Shown here one piece after another: positions 1 through 9,932 of a DNA stretch of 64,000 bases. The translations under genes were made by a program, and so were the position numbers. Position 1 is the first letter of the stretch; every line of letters begins with the position of its first letter. Under the pieces are notes generated by a model. That model saw nothing but the letters and a program-made list of their open reading frames with translations, was not told the origin of the DNA and did no database searches. Origin of the DNA: Acinetobacter sp. A47 (GTDB lineage Bacteria; Pseudomonadota; Gammaproteobacteria; Pseudomonadales; Moraxellaceae); the NCBI RefSeq assembly GCF_000805455.1, contig NZ_JSUS01000024.1:1-64000 (forward strand), given 5' to 3'.

Positions 1-104
1 AGCAAGAGTGAACCACCTGATCCCTTCCCGAACTCAGAAGTGAAACCTCTTAGCGCTGATGGTAGTGTGGCACTTGCCATGTGAGAGTAAGTCATCGCCA
101 GCTT
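1..104 (+). rRNA. rrf: 5S ribosomal RNA, 3' part
   Basis: The window opens inside a 5S rRNA. The conserved CCTGATCCCTTCCCGAACTC segment and the closing CATCGCCAGC helix strand are readable. About the first dozen bases lie outside the window. The gene is followed directly by an intrinsic terminator, so this is the end of an rRNA operon. Confidence 0.93.
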
Positions 105-113
105 TTAAATACG

Positions 114-149
114 AAACACCCCTGACCTAACGGTTGGGGGTGTTTTTTT
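114..149 (+). terminator. rRNA operon terminator
   Basis: A GC-rich hairpin (AACACCCC pairing with GGGGTGTT) is followed by a run of seven T, ten bases after the 5S rRNA. Confidence 0.85.
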
Positions 150-264
150 ATGCTCTGGTTTTAGTACCAAGAAAAGCGTCATACCAAGACGTTAAGAGCC
201 GAATGAGTCTGTTATTACGACCCAAAATCCAGCATGCTATAGAAAATAGTTTTTTAATAGCATT

Positions 265-990
265 ATGCAAGAAAGACCTTATATCAGAGCGGTAAAGCTG
301 AAAGCTCCAGAGAGTTTAGACTGGGCCAGTTATCCTTATGTTATTCCAGCAGTCAATGATTTGGAAAAAATAGAATTTCACCCCGAGGTTACATTTTTTG
401 TTGGCGAAAATGGGGCAGGCAAGTCCACCATTCTTGAAGCGCTCGCACTGGCGTTGGGTTTTTCGGAAGAAGGTGGAACACGTAATGTCCAGCTCAATAC
501 GGCAACGACCAGTTCCCGTTTATATCAGTCGCTACGTACAATAAAAAGCTATAAAAAGCCTCAGGATTACTACTTCTTACGTGCCGAAAGCTTTTATAAC
601 GTGGCAACTTATATGAAAGAAGTCGATTATCTGGCTGGCTATGGAGGGGATATCCATGGCCGCTCTCATGGCGAGGCCTTTTTAAAACTCTTGACAATGA
701 AGTTGAAAGGCAATGGTTTATATCTATTAGATGAGCCGGAAGCTGCGTTATCTCCTACCATGTTGATGACAACGTTATCGGTATTATCCCGTTTATGTCA
801 GGCCCAGTCCCAGTTTATTATTGCAACACATTCCCCAATTCTGTTGGCTTATCCCAGTGCAAAAATTTATCATTTTTCGGAAACGGGCATCCGGGAGATC
901 TGCTACGAGGAAACCGAACATTTTCGGGTCACCAGAGATTTTCTTAACAATTACCAAAAAAGAGTAGCGCAAATTCTGGAGCAGGAGTGA
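265..990 (+). CDS. AAA/ABC-type ATPase, predicted
   Basis: This is a 241-residue soluble ATPase of the SMC/RecF-like ABC class. Walker A (GENGAGKST) lies at residues 48-56, a Walker B/D-loop segment (LYLLDEPEAALSP) near residue 153, and an ATHSP switch-histidine motif near residue 190. There is no long coiled coil, so it is the compact AAA_21/AAA_23-like form often left as 'AAA family ATPase'. It stands alone between the rRNA terminator and cysK. ATP hydrolysis is secure from the motifs; substrate and pathway are unknown. No clear Shine-Dalgarno precedes the ATG. Confidence 0.85.
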   Translation: MQERPYIRAVKLKAPESLDWASYPYVIPAVNDLEKIEFHPEVTFFVGENGAGKSTILEALALALGFSEEGGTRNVQLNTATTSSRLYQSLRTIKSYKKPQDYYFLRAESFYNVATYMKEVDYLAGYGGDIHGRSHGEAFLKLLTMKLKGNGLYLLDEPEAALSPTMLMTTLSVLSRLCQAQSQFIIATHSPILLAYPSAKIYHFSETGIREICYEETEHFRVTRDFLNNYQKRVAQILEQE

Positions 991-1072
991 AATTTTATGT
1001 TATTTATATTTTTGAAAAATATAAGTTTTTATAATTTTTAACTTTTCTGCTGTTCTCCTCAATTCACAAGCC

Positions 1073-1078
1073 TATAAT
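1073..1078 (+). promoter_or_regulatory. -10 element upstream of cysK
   Basis: A perfect TATAAT lies about 37 bases before the cysK ATG. No good -35 hexamer is visible at the expected distance, so only the -10 is called. Confidence 0.45.
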
Positions 1079-1114
1079 GATTGAGCATCATTCCAAATCG
1101 AATAAGGAAATAAC

Positions 1115-2116
1115 ATGTCAACTGATCAGCAATTTCCAGCACCTGCCAACCTTGGTATCGCGGTTTATTCCAATAATGCCGAAGCGATTGGTAATACTCC
1201 TTTGGTACGCATCAACCGCCTGATTAAAACCGGTGCAACGGTTTTAGCCAAAGTCGAAAGCCGCAATCCTGCATTTTCAGTGAAGTGCCGTATTGGTGCA
1301 GCTTTGATTGCCGATGCGGAAAAACGTGGTGTGCTGAAGGCTGGCATGCATATTGTTGAACCGACCAGTGGTAATACCGGGATTGCCTTAGCCTTTGTTG
1401 CTGCAGCAAAAGGGTATCCGATCACCTTGACCATGCCTGCCAGTATGAGTCTGGAGCGCCGAAAGGTTTTAAAAGCTTTAGGTGCCAATCTGGTTTTAAC
1501 TGATCCGGCTAAAGGCATGAAAGGTGCCGTAGATGAGGCTGTTCGTTTGGCCACTGAAAATCCTGAACAGTATTTCTTGCCGCAACAGTTTGAAAACCCG
1601 GCCAATCCTCAAATTCATGTCGATACTACAGGCCCGGAAATCTGGCAGGCAACTCATGGACAAGTTGATATTCTCGTGGCTAGTGTCGGCACAGGCGGAA
1701 CCATTACCGGAATTTCTCGTTATTTTGAGCAGGTTCAGAAGAAGCCAATTTATTCAGTTGCAGTTGAACCGGCTGAATCTCCAATCATTACCCAAACTAA
1801 AAATGGCGAAAGCATTACTCCGGCACCGCATAAAATTCAGGGAATTGGCGCCAACTTTATTCCGAAGAACTTAGATCTAGATCTGGTTGATGAAGTGGTA
1901 CCTGTCAATAGTGCTGATGCAATTGAGTGGGCCAGAAAGTGTGCAACCCAAGAAGGTATCTTGGTCGGGATTTCCAGTGGTGCAGCATTGGCTGCAGCGG
2001 CCCAGATTGCTGAACGTCCTGAAAATGCAGGTAAAACCATTGTAGTGATCTTACCGGATAGTGGTGAGCGTTACTTATCTTCGGTCTTATTTGAAGGACT
2101 ATTTGACGAAGCCTAA
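1115..2116 (+). CDS. cysK: cysteine synthase A (O-acetylserine sulfhydrylase)
   Basis: A 333-residue PLP enzyme of fold type II that makes cysteine from O-acetylserine and sulfide in the cytoplasm. The PLP lysine is K57 in NPAFSVKCR. The substrate-binding loop TSGNTG is at residues 84-89, and the phosphate-binding GTGGTITG motif is near residue 193. The length is normal for CysK. The ATG follows AAGGAAATAAC, a good ribosome site, and a TATAAT lies upstream. The gene is monocistronic and closes with a bidirectional terminator shared with the convergent lytic transglycosylase. CysM or a cystathionine synthase is less likely because the SFSVKCR-type context is CysK-like. Confidence 0.93.
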   Translation: MSTDQQFPAPANLGIAVYSNNAEAIGNTPLVRINRLIKTGATVLAKVESRNPAFSVKCRIGAALIADAEKRGVLKAGMHIVEPTSGNTGIALAFVAAAKGYPITLTMPASMSLERRKVLKALGANLVLTDPAKGMKGAVDEAVRLATENPEQYFLPQQFENPANPQIHVDTTGPEIWQATHGQVDILVASVGTGGTITGISRYFEQVQKKPIYSVAVEPAESPIITQTKNGESITPAPHKIQGIGANFIPKNLDLDLVDEVVPVNSADAIEWARKCATQEGILVGISSGAALAAAAQIAERPENAGKTIVVILPDSGERYLSSVLFEGLFDEA

Positions 2117-2133
2117 ATTTATTGTTCAGGCCA

Positions 2134-2170
2134 TAAAAAAACCATGCTGTTCGGGCATGGTTTTTTTTAT
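2134..2170. terminator. bidirectional terminator between cysK and slt gene
   Basis: AACCATGC and GCATGGTT flank a 7-base loop, with A-run on one side and T-run on the other, between convergent genes. Confidence 0.88.
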
Positions 2171-2182
2171 TTTCAATTGTTT

Positions 2183-2743
2183 TTAAAGCGCTTTTTTCAA
2201 GGTTTTTTCATGGCGTTTAACCGAGCGGGCGTACTTTTTGCCCTTATGCCGTGTCCAGAAACTACGCTGATAACCGGTTGGGCCCACATTATAATAGGCT
2301 ACAGCCTTAGACCAGCTACCAGCCGATTGATAGTAGGTTGAGAGGACATGGGCGCCACAGTTGATATTGACATTCTCATCATAGAGATTGCCCGGGCAGG
2401 CCTGGCGCCAATGGCTGGAGATAATCTGGGTAAGTCCGATCGCACCTGTAGGTGAGCGGGCAGCGCTATTGTAATTAGATTCCTGACGAATCAGGGCAGC
2501 CAGTAGCGTTGGTGATACATCGTAACGCTCGGCACTCTGGATAATCATCGGTGATAAGCGGCTGGCTGTAGCAGGAGAAACGGAATAGGCATTTTGTAAG
2601 CCTGCTGCAAGCTGATTTGAGCGATTGGCAAATGATCCACTTAAACCGCTACATGCAGATAGACTCATGGCAAGCACAACAAGGCTGATCTTTAAAAAAG
2701 CTGAGCGGGACGTTTTAAAAACTGTATATTGATCAGATGACAT
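2183..2743 (-). CDS. small lytic transglycosylase lipoprotein, copy 1
   Basis: An SLT-domain protein of about 186 residues that cleaves peptidoglycan glycan strands by forming 1,6-anhydro-muramic acid. The N-terminus has a hydrophobic signal and a lipobox (LSAC), so it is probably anchored to a membrane. The catalytic glutamate is in IRQESNY and the goose-type lysozyme/SLT motif GAIGLTQI follows. The ATG at 2743 was preferred over an upstream TTG in frame; no strong ribosome site is visible for either. A close paralogue lies 262 bases upstream in the same orientation, indicating a tandem duplication. Confidence 0.85.
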   Translation of the reverse strand: MSSDQYTVFKTSRSAFLKISLVVLAMSLSACSGLSGSFANRSNQLAAGLQNAYSVSPATASRLSPMIIQSAERYDVSPTLLAALIRQESNYNSAARSPTGAIGLTQIISSHWRQACPGNLYDENVNINCGAHVLSTYYQSAGSWSKAVAYYNVGPTGYQRSFWTRHKGKKYARSVKRHEKTLKKAL

Positions 2744-3005
2744 TGATGTGATGCGCAAAACCAGAACCCGATACCAAACAAAATTATAAGGATGGTATGC
2801 ACCCGGTTTAGGGGAGTCAATAGCAGTTATTTTACAGCCCTGATCAGAGATCAGGACTTGCTGTTATGGCTGTTGTAGGGCCAGTTCCGGCCAATGGTCA
2901 TGGCCTGTGTTATTTCGCAATAAGATTTCTTGGCTTTCTGGGATGATGTCATTGCTCAAGCATGGCAGTCACCCTAAAGTCTGGGGATGCATCCACCTCC
3001 AGATT

Positions 3006-3569
3006 TTATAAGGCTTCTTTCAAGCTCTGTTCATGCCGTTTGACCGAGCTGGCATAGCGCTCAGCTTGCTGACGCATATAAGGACTTCTTCGATAGCCTG
3101 TCGGCCCGACATTGTAATATCCCAAGGCTTTGGCCCAGTCTCCGGTAGATTGATAATAATTGGCGAGAATATAGGCGCCACAATTAATGTTGACATGTTC
3201 ATCATACAGGTCGCCCGGGCAAAACTGTTGCCAGAACTTTGGACGGACCTGGGTCAAGCCTACAGCATCTGCTGAAGAGCGGGCAAATGTTCGATAGCTG
3301 GATTCCTGCCGAATCAGCGCAGCCAGTAAATGAGGGGAGATATTATGGCGTTCTGCGGTCTTTAAAATAATCGGGGCAACCCGATTTGCCGTTGTGGAAG
3401 GGATGGAATAGGCATTCTGAATCCCGGTTGCGAACTGCTGGGAACGGCTGATAGAAGGACTTTGGGTACTGCTACAGGCTGCGGTTAAACACGCAGTTAA
3501 AACAATGACACTCCATTTGGCGACAGAGCGTTGCAAATGCGCAAAGCGGAAATTGTTGTAAATTATCAT
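3006..3569 (-). CDS. small lytic transglycosylase lipoprotein, copy 2
   Basis: A 187-residue paralogue of the downstream gene, sharing most of the catalytic domain: IRQESSY with the catalytic Glu, VGLTQV, the GDLYDEHVNINCGA block and the GYYNVGPTGY tail. The signal sequence ends in a lipobox (LTAACSS). Both proteins are far shorter than MltC/Slt70 and consist of little more than the SLT fold. The two copies keep all catalytic residues, so both are probably active. The 250-base spacer between them suggests separate promoters. Confidence 0.85.
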   Translation of the reverse strand: MIIYNNFRFAHLQRSVAKWSVIVLTACLTAACSSTQSPSISRSQQFATGIQNAYSIPSTTANRVAPIILKTAERHNISPHLLAALIRQESSYRTFARSSADAVGLTQVRPKFWQQFCPGDLYDEHVNINCGAYILANYYQSTGDWAKALGYYNVGPTGYRRSPYMRQQAERYASSVKRHEQSLKEAL

Positions 3570-3696
3570 CTTGAAACAGGATGGCCATCATCTATAAAAA
3601 CATGCGGATAGTAGGTAGCCAGTGCATAACAGTCAATGCACAATGGTTGGGTAAATCGTTTACTTTTATATATCGGGCTGGAGAAAGCTGGGCTAT

Positions 3697-3815
3697 AAAA
3701 AAGCCCCGACATCCTGTCGAGGCTTTCTCATATTTGGTTTCTTGCCGTCAACTCCTGTCAACGACCACATCCTGTGTTCTTGTTATTCTGAATGAGACAT
3801 CCTGTCTCTGTATGG
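3697..3815 (-). ncRNA. CsrB/RsmX-type small RNA sequestering CsrA
   Basis: On the minus strand four hairpins each present AGGA in the loop. GAGAC-AGGAT-GTCTC lies at 3794-3808 and CAC-AGGAT-GTG at 3766-3776. CGTTGAC-AGGA-GTTGACG spans about 3746-3763. CGAC-AGGAT-GTCG is in the terminator at 3707-3719. Three contain ACAGGATGT, the core of the high-affinity CsrA/RsmA consensus. The last hairpin runs into six T on the minus strand, an intrinsic terminator. The size, about 120 nt, matches RsmX/RsmY. A TAAGAT -10 at 3821-3826 would place the start near 3814. The expected role is titration of CsrA. Confidence 0.82.
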
Positions 3816-3870
3816 TTTAAATCTTAGCCAATACGGTCGTTGCTGTATATTCGCCAATCACCACAAGCTG

Positions 3871-3888
3871 TGTACGTTTTAACCTACA
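3871..3888 (-). promoter_or_regulatory. GacA-box-like upstream activating site
   Basis: On the minus strand TGTAGG-N6-CGTACA matches the TGTAAG-N6-CTTACA palindrome bound by GacA in pseudomonads at 10 of 12 positions. Its centre is about 65 bases upstream of the predicted small-RNA start, the usual position for rsm genes. Confidence 0.55.
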
Positions 3889-4015
3889 ACATTTAACTCA
3901 GTGATCGTGCCAGTGCCTTGTCATGTTTTCGCCATAAACATTTCATTTTACTGACCTGAAAGCGTCATCAAAGCTTGCTTAAATTGGCGTAATTTTTGAC
4001 CAAGCGTATAAAACC

Positions 4016-5269
4016 ATGAACAAGAAAACTTTATTGGCCGTATTGTGCGGTACCGCTTTAGGACTCAGTGCCTGTAACGATGAGAATAAACAAGATCAGA
4101 CCACACCCACAGAGAAAGTTACCGAGCCTACGTTAGTCTCTTTTGCCAAACTTCCGGTGGCGACTTATGCGGCCGGCCCAGACTCGGGTCAGGCCGTGAG
4201 CGGTGCCAATGGGATTTATCCACCCTTTAAAGGGCAACCGGTACAAGGCTTTTCTGCCGCTTTGAAAAATGCGGATGGCAGTTATATGGCGATGGCCGAT
4301 AACGGTTTTGGTACACAGGACAATTCTGCCGATTTCCTGTTACGTATTTATAAAATCAAAGCCGATTTTAAAACCAAGGCTAAAGGCACAGGACAAGTGG
4401 CGGTACACAGTTTTATCCAGCTACGTGATCCCAATAAACTGATTCCTTTTGAGATCGTGAATGGCAATACCGCAGAGCGTTTATTGACCGGGGCGGATTT
4501 TGATCCTGAATCGATGCAACGTGCTGCAGATGGAAGCTACTGGATTGGCGACGAGTTTGGTCCTTATCTGCTGCACTTCTCGGCAGACGGAGTGTTACTT
4601 GATGCGCCGATTGGATTACCGAATCCATTCAATCCGGCACAAGAATTACGTTCGCCACAAAACCAGCTCAATAAAGCCAATATCAATTATGTTGAGCCAT
4701 TGGTGGGGCGCAGTAGTGGTTTTGAAGGCATGGCAATTTCACCAGATGGCAGGTATTTATATCCTTTGCTGGAAAAACCTTTACTGAATGATGCAACGGG
4801 CCGATTACTGATTTCCCAGTTTGATCTGCAGAAAAAAGCCTATACCGGCGTGTATTACTGGTTTGAGCTGAACAGCAAAGCCACCAATATTGGCGATTTC
4901 CAATTGTTTAATGATAAGGAAGGCATCATTATCGAGCGGGATGTGAGCCAGAATAATCTAGGCGGATATAAAAAACTGATCCGGATCAAGTTCAATGAGC
5001 CTAAACAGCTAGTCGCGCGTGAAGATCTGGTCGACTTGATGAAGATTGCCAATCCGGATGCCTTATATGGCACCGTGCGGGCAGGGGATATCGGAACAGG
5101 TAAGTTTTTCGCTTTCCCGTTTGAAACCATTGAAGATGTCATCATTGAAAATGGCACCACCTTAACGGTATTGAATGACAATAACTTCCCGGGCTCATCC
5201 GGACGCAATGCCAAACTGGCCGATGATAACGAAATCATTCAGATTCGCCTGCCTAAAGCATTATTTTAA
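4016..5269 (+). CDS. esterase-like/phytase-like lipoprotein
   Basis: A 417-residue exported protein with an N-terminal signal ending in the lipobox LSAC (Cys about residue 20), followed by a Lys/Thr/Glu-rich linker. The body matches the 'esterase-like activity of phytase' family: ADNGFGTQDNSADFLLRIYKI near residue 100, a WIGDEFGPYLLHFS block near residue 176, an SSGFEGMAISPDGRYLYPLLE block, and a DNNFPGSSGR C-terminal block. These form a beta-propeller in the family. The substrate is unknown; phosphoesters are plausible. The gene stands between the small-RNA region and an MFS gene 78 bases downstream. Confidence 0.75.
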   Translation: MNKKTLLAVLCGTALGLSACNDENKQDQTTPTEKVTEPTLVSFAKLPVATYAAGPDSGQAVSGANGIYPPFKGQPVQGFSAALKNADGSYMAMADNGFGTQDNSADFLLRIYKIKADFKTKAKGTGQVAVHSFIQLRDPNKLIPFEIVNGNTAERLLTGADFDPESMQRAADGSYWIGDEFGPYLLHFSADGVLLDAPIGLPNPFNPAQELRSPQNQLNKANINYVEPLVGRSSGFEGMAISPDGRYLYPLLEKPLLNDATGRLLISQFDLQKKAYTGVYYWFELNSKATNIGDFQLFNDKEGIIIERDVSQNNLGGYKKLIRIKFNEPKQLVAREDLVDLMKIANPDALYGTVRAGDIGTGKFFAFPFETIEDVIIENGTTLTVLNDNNFPGSSGRNAKLADDNEIIQIRLPKALF

Positions 5270-5347
5270 ACATCTGGTCAAAATCGCCGGAATGATCATT
5301 CCGCATTTCGGCTGAAGGCGTATACTGATTGGGCATAAGGAGTCCTC

Positions 5348-6556
5348 ATGTCTGAATCAGTGTTGCGCCCAACCCATATCGAGTATGGGTCAAAATCGTT
5401 TACTGCGATTTTATGGTCATTGTTCTTTGCCGGTTTTGCATCATTTTCATCGTTGTATTGTATCCAGCCGATGATGCCGATTTTCGCACGCTTCTTTCAG
5501 GTGACGCCGACCCACAGCAGTTTTCCGCTGTCTTTTTCAACCATTGCACTTGCGATCGGTTTGCTATTCACCGGTTTTATTTCTGATCGTTTTGGCCGTA
5601 AGCCGATTATGGTGTTTGCCTTATTTCTGGTCTCGATTTTATTGTTGCTGAGTGCTTCTTTTCCGGTTTGGGAAATCTTCCTGACCACCCGCGTTTTTAT
5701 CGGTTTGGCGGTGAGCGGCGTGGCTGCGGTTGCCATGACCTATATCGGCGAAGAAATTGCGCAAAAAGATATTGGTTTTGCGATGGGGCTCTATATTTCA
5801 GGTACAGCGATTGGCGGCATGGGCGGGCGCCTGATTGCAGGCGTGCTGGTTGATTTTGTTTCATGGCAGGCAGCCACCTATGTCATTGGTTTGATTAATC
5901 TGGTGATTGCCTGTCTATTTTATTTTTTACTGCCAAAATCACAGCATTTCAAACCGTATCCATTTCGTTTTTCCCGTTTTAAGGCGGCGTTTGAGCAAAA
6001 CCTAAAAGACCCGAAATTACGGCTCCTGTTTGCCCAAGGTTTTATCTTGATGGGCTGTCTGGTCACCGTGTTTAACTATATCAGTTATCACTTGCTGGAA
6101 GCGCCCTTTCATTTGTCACAAACCTGGATCGGCCTGATCTCGATTGCCTATCTGGCAGGGATTTACAGTTCACCCAAAGCGGCCCAATGGGGCTTTAAAT
6201 ATGGACGTGACAAGCTGTTGCCCGTGCTGTTACTGAGTATGATGCTGGGGTTATTGATAACGTTGATTCCATCTTTATGGACGATTCTGCTCGGGCTGAT
6301 TATTTTTACCTTTTGTTTTTTTGCGGCCCATTCAACTGCCAGTAGCTGGGTTTCGGTACAGGCCGTGCAATACCGTGCGGTGGCTTCATCCCTGTATTTA
6401 TTCTGCTATTACATCGGGTCAAGCTTGCTGGGCAGTAGTAGTGGTCTGGTCTGGGAAAACTTTGGCTGGACGGGAATTACTTGCATGGTCGCGGTGGTGT
6501 TAATGCTGGGTCTGCTTTTAGCATTGCAATTGCGTAAAGTCCCGCAAATAAATTAA
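5348..6556 (+). CDS. MFS transporter, YnfM-like 12-TM
   Basis: A 402-residue inner-membrane protein with twelve predicted hydrophobic helices and the MFS motif A loop between helices 2 and 3 (GFISDRFGRKPIM). A second GxxYSSPKAAQWGFKYGRDKL loop lies between helices 8 and 9. Sequence character and length fit the YnfM/arabinose-efflux-like DHA1 group. The ATG is preceded by AAGGAG at the right distance. The substrate is not predictable. No local regulator is visible. Confidence 0.82.
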   Translation: MSESVLRPTHIEYGSKSFTAILWSLFFAGFASFSSLYCIQPMMPIFARFFQVTPTHSSFPLSFSTIALAIGLLFTGFISDRFGRKPIMVFALFLVSILLLLSASFPVWEIFLTTRVFIGLAVSGVAAVAMTYIGEEIAQKDIGFAMGLYISGTAIGGMGGRLIAGVLVDFVSWQAATYVIGLINLVIACLFYFLLPKSQHFKPYPFRFSRFKAAFEQNLKDPKLRLLFAQGFILMGCLVTVFNYISYHLLEAPFHLSQTWIGLISIAYLAGIYSSPKAAQWGFKYGRDKLLPVLLLSMMLGLLITLIPSLWTILLGLIIFTFCFFAAHSTASSWVSVQAVQYRAVASSLYLFCYYIGSSLLGSSSGLVWENFGWTGITCMVAVVLMLGLLLALQLRKVPQIN

Positions 6557-6713
6557 GTCAGAGCGGCTTTGTTTAAACTTTATACAAATAATTTTTTATC
6601 CCCTTGTTCTTGAATGTTTTATAAACAGGGAAAATGAATGAAATTCATGTTAAAATGATCGGCTTTCATCTTTAGATGTCTCTCCTCCATCTGCTAGCCG
6701 AGATTCGCAAGCC

Positions 6714-9095
6714 ATGTCTACTGCCTACACCATGCAGACCGCGCCTAAAGCGCTGTTTGATTACGACAAATATTGGGCGTCGTGTTTTGAACCTGCACCC
6801 TTTTTGCCGATGTCACGAGAAGAAATGGATCTGCTTGGCTGGGACGCTTGTGACTTTATCTTGGTGTGTGGGGATGCCTATATTGACCATCCTTCCTTCG
6901 TTTCCGGTGTGATCGGGCGTGTGCTTGAAGCACAAGGTTTCCGGGTCGGGATTATTGCCCAGCCAGACTGGACCAATGTTGAAAGTTTCCGTGTACTGGG
7001 GAAACCGGCTATCGCCTGGGGCGTCACCGCCGGAAATATGGATTCGATGATTAACCGTTATACGGCAGATCGCAAAATCCGTTCTGATGATGCCTATTCT
7101 CCAAATAATGAGCCGAACAAGCGTCCTGACCGTGCAGCTACCGTATATTGCCAGCGTTGTCGCGAGGCTTTTCCTGATGTGCCTGTGCTGCTGGGCGGGA
7201 TTGAAGGCAGCTTGCGCCGTATTGCACATTATGATTACTGGTCAGATAAAGTCCGCCGTTCGATTTTGATGGACTCTAAAGCAGATTTGCTGATGTACGG
7301 AAATGGCGAGCGTGCCATTATCGATGTGATGCACCGTCTGGCCAAGGGCGAGAAAATCCATGAAATTACTGATGTTCGTGGTACGGCATTTATTATTAAT
7401 AAACATAACAAGGCAGCTAAAGCCAAATTTGTTGAAATTGCCAGTAACGATGTCGATACCATCGGACGTGTTGATCCGATCATCAATCCTTACGTCATGA
7501 CTGAAGATATTGATGGCTGTGAAGTTGAAAAAGAAAAAGGTAACTCGCTGGCACAATATCAGAATTTCCAGAAAGAAATCGTAGCCAACCCGATTGTACG
7601 GGAAGGTGACAAACTTGATCCGGATACCCAGATCGTGCAGTTAAAACCTGCACCATCAAAGGCGATTAAGCATAAACTACCGCCACGCGAGCTGGCCGTG
7701 ATCCGGTTGCCTTCTTTTGAAGAAGTGGCCAATGATCAGGTCCTCTATGCCCACGCCAACCGTATTTTGCATCTGGAAACCAACCCGGGCAATGCACGTG
7801 CTCTGGTACAGCGTCATGGTGAACGTGATGTCTGGATCAATCCACCCCCTATTCCTCTTAATACCGAGGAAATGGACTATGTCTTTGACTTGCCTTATGC
7901 ACGCTTGCCGCATCCGGCCTATGGCAATGCGCGTTTCCCTGCCTTTGACATGATCAAGTTTTCGGTCAATATCATGCGTGGCTGTTTTGGTGGCTGTACT
8001 TTCTGCTCGATTACCGAGCATGAAGGCCGTATTATCCAGAACCGTTCTGAAGACTCGATCTTGCGCGAGATTGAAAAAATCCGTGATACCGCACCGAACT
8101 TTACCGGCATTATTTCCGATTTGGGCGGGCCAACGGCAAACATGTACCGTTTGCACTGTAATGACCCCGAGATTGAAAAGAACTGCCGTAAACCATCATG
8201 TGTATATCCGGGGGTATGTCAAAACCTGCATACCGATCATGCACCGCTGGTCCAGCTCTATCGCAAGGCACGCGAGATCAAGGGTATCAAGAAAATCCTG
8301 ATTGGTTCGGGCCTACGCTATGACCTGGCTGTACTGAATCCTGAGTATGTCAAGGAACTGGTACAGCATCACGTCGGTGGTTATCTGAAAATTGCGCCTG
8401 AGCATACCGAACAGGGGCCATTATCCAAGATGATGAAACCGGGAATCGGGACTTATGACCGCTTTAAACAGATGTTTGAGCGTTTCAGTAAGGAAGCCGG
8501 CAAGGAACAGTATCTTATTCCTTACTTCATTGCTGCACATCCAGGCACGACCGATTATGACATGATGAATCTGGCAATCTGGTTGAAGAAGAACGGTTTC
8601 CGTGCCGATCAGGTGCAGACCTTCTATCCATCGCCTATGGCAACTGCGACCACGATGTATTATTCAGGCAAGAACCCGCTGTCTAAAGTGGCACGCTATA
8701 CCGAAAATGTAGACATTGTCAAAGGAGAAAAGCGCCGTCGCCTGCATAAGGCCTTCTTGCGTTACCATGATCCAAATAACTGGCCGTTATTGCGTGAAGC
8801 CTTGAAGGAAATGGGGCGCTCAGACCTGATCGGAAACTCCAAACAGCATCTGATCCCAACCTACCAGCCACAAGGGACTGCTGAAGGTGAATATAAGTCG
8901 GCACGTAAGAAGAACTCGTCTGTGGCGGGTGATTCTGCAAAACGTGGTCATGGGCAGGCACGTACATCTTCTGCTCCGAAACGTCCGCAAAAAGGTCAGG
9001 TATTAACCCAGCACAATGGTTTGCCACCGCGTGAAACCGGCGAGAAACGTCCGTTTTCAGGCAAGGCCAAGCCAAAAAACAAGGCGCATCGTTAA
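6714..9095 (+). CDS. YgiQ-family radical SAM protein
   Basis: A 793-residue protein with a YgiQ N-terminal domain (about 1-380), a radical SAM core and a basic C-terminal tail. The [4Fe-4S] cysteines are C424, C428 and C431 in [12 protein letters not shown] second cluster of cysteines ([17 protein letters not shown]) follows near residue 490. [10 protein letters not shown] block and an IAPEH motif complete the core. The tail after about residue 725 is rich in Lys, Arg, Gly and Pro and probably disordered. The family is conserved but its reaction is not established. It ends in a strong terminator. Confidence 0.88.
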   Translation: MSTAYTMQTAPKALFDYDKYWASCFEPAPFLPMSREEMDLLGWDACDFILVCGDAYIDHPSFVSGVIGRVLEAQGFRVGIIAQPDWTNVESFRVLGKPAIAWGVTAGNMDSMINRYTADRKIRSDDAYSPNNEPNKRPDRAATVYCQRCREAFPDVPVLLGGIEGSLRRIAHYDYWSDKVRRSILMDSKADLLMYGNGERAIIDVMHRLAKGEKIHEITDVRGTAFIINKHNKAAKAKFVEIASNDVDTIGRVDPIINPYVMTEDIDGCEVEKEKGNSLAQYQNFQKEIVANPIVREGDKLDPDTQIVQLKPAPSKAIKHKLPPRELAVIRLPSFEEVANDQVLYAHANRILHLETNPGNARALVQRHGERDVWINPPPIPLNTEEMDYVFDLPYARLPHPAYGNARFPAFDMIKFSVNIMRGCFGGCTFCSITEHEGRIIQNRSEDSILREIEKIRDTAPNFTGIISDLGGPTANMYRLHCNDPEIEKNCRKPSCVYPGVCQNLHTDHAPLVQLYRKAREIKGIKKILIGSGLRYDLAVLNPEYVKELVQHHVGGYLKIAPEHTEQGPLSKMMKPGIGTYDRFKQMFERFSKEAGKEQYLIPYFIAAHPGTTDYDMMNLAIWLKKNGFRADQVQTFYPSPMATATTMYYSGKNPLSKVARYTENVDIVKGEKRRRLHKAFLRYHDPNNWPLLREALKEMGRSDLIGNSKQHLIPTYQPQGTAEGEYKSARKKNSSVAGDSAKRGHGQARTSSAPKRPQKGQVLTQHNGLPPRETGEKRPFSGKAKPKNKAHR

Positions 9096-9106
9096 AACCA
9101 TATCAG

Positions 9107-9137
9107 GCAAGGCATGTTGATCTGACATGCCTTTTTT
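9107..9137 (+). terminator. terminator of the ygiQ-like gene
   Basis: AGGCATGT and ACATGCCT pair around a short loop and are followed by six T. Confidence 0.8.
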
Positions 9138-9395
9138 GATTTAAATGACAGACGGTCGCAAATTCGGGCTAAAACGCCGGATCAGGAAACATAAACTGAC
9201 AATAACGACTTGAATCTTGGCAAATGAATGATTATAAATAAAGAGCAGAGGGTGGTTACGACTTTGGTCGTCTAGGAAAACACGATTAAAAAACTTAAGT
9301 TTGCACTGCAAAATGACTTGCTATCACTGTTTTTGATTAAAAAAATTGGCTTAAAGCCAACATGATTATAAAAAATCTAAAGGGATTGGTTAGAA
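9138..9395. other. intergenic region without gene
   Basis: This is the rest of a 300-base gap after the terminator. I see no coding pattern or RNA fold, only an AT-rich stretch close to the next start. Confidence 0.5.
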
Positions 9396-9932
9396 ATGTA
9401 TTATTTTATAACAATAGTTGGGTTGCTGTTGATCTCAGCACTTGCGCTGCGCCGCTTACAACAGAACAGGCGTCAGGACAGTCCATTAAAGCGTCGTGGT
9501 ATTCTCAATATCGCAGAACAGATTACGCTGATGCGTTTACAGGCGGTATTGCCACGCCATACCGTATTGGCACATGTTTCCTTTGATGCCTTGCTCACCA
9601 CCAAATTTGCTCATACACGTCGCAAATATCAAGGTCTGGTTGCCGATTTTGTGGTGTTAGACCAGCAATATCAAGTACTTGCCGTGATCGAGATTGCAGA
9701 CGAATCTTATGTTAACCGTCTGCATCAAAAACATTATCAGGACAGCCTGCTTGAGCTGGCCGGATATCGGGTACTGCGCTACAGCAGCATTCCGACCGAG
9801 CAGGAATTGAGGGAAGATCTGGTGCCGGATCTATTTGAATCGATGGCCATTCCAACCACGGTCACCTCGGCCTCAATCCCTAGAATCGACCGGATGATGA
9901 AATATAACGAGTTTGCTGTAAAGTCGTATTAA
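9396..9932 (+). CDS. DUF2726-domain membrane-anchored protein
   Basis: A 178-residue protein with one N-terminal hydrophobic helix (about residues 2-18). A DUF2726 domain follows, recognisable from the RKYQGLVADFVVLDQQ and VLAVIEIADESY blocks. The domain is related to PD-(D/E)XK nuclease-like folds, and D and E-x-x-D positions in these blocks could be remains of such a site. Its role is unknown. The gene overlaps the convergent ridA-family gene by four bases. Confidence 0.7.
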   Translation: MYYFITIVGLLLISALALRRLQQNRRQDSPLKRRGILNIAEQITLMRLQAVLPRHTVLAHVSFDALLTTKFAHTRRKYQGLVADFVVLDQQYQVLAVIEIADESYVNRLHQKHYQDSLLELAGYRVLRYSSIPTEQELREDLVPDLFESMAIPTTVTSASIPRIDRMMKYNEFAVKSY

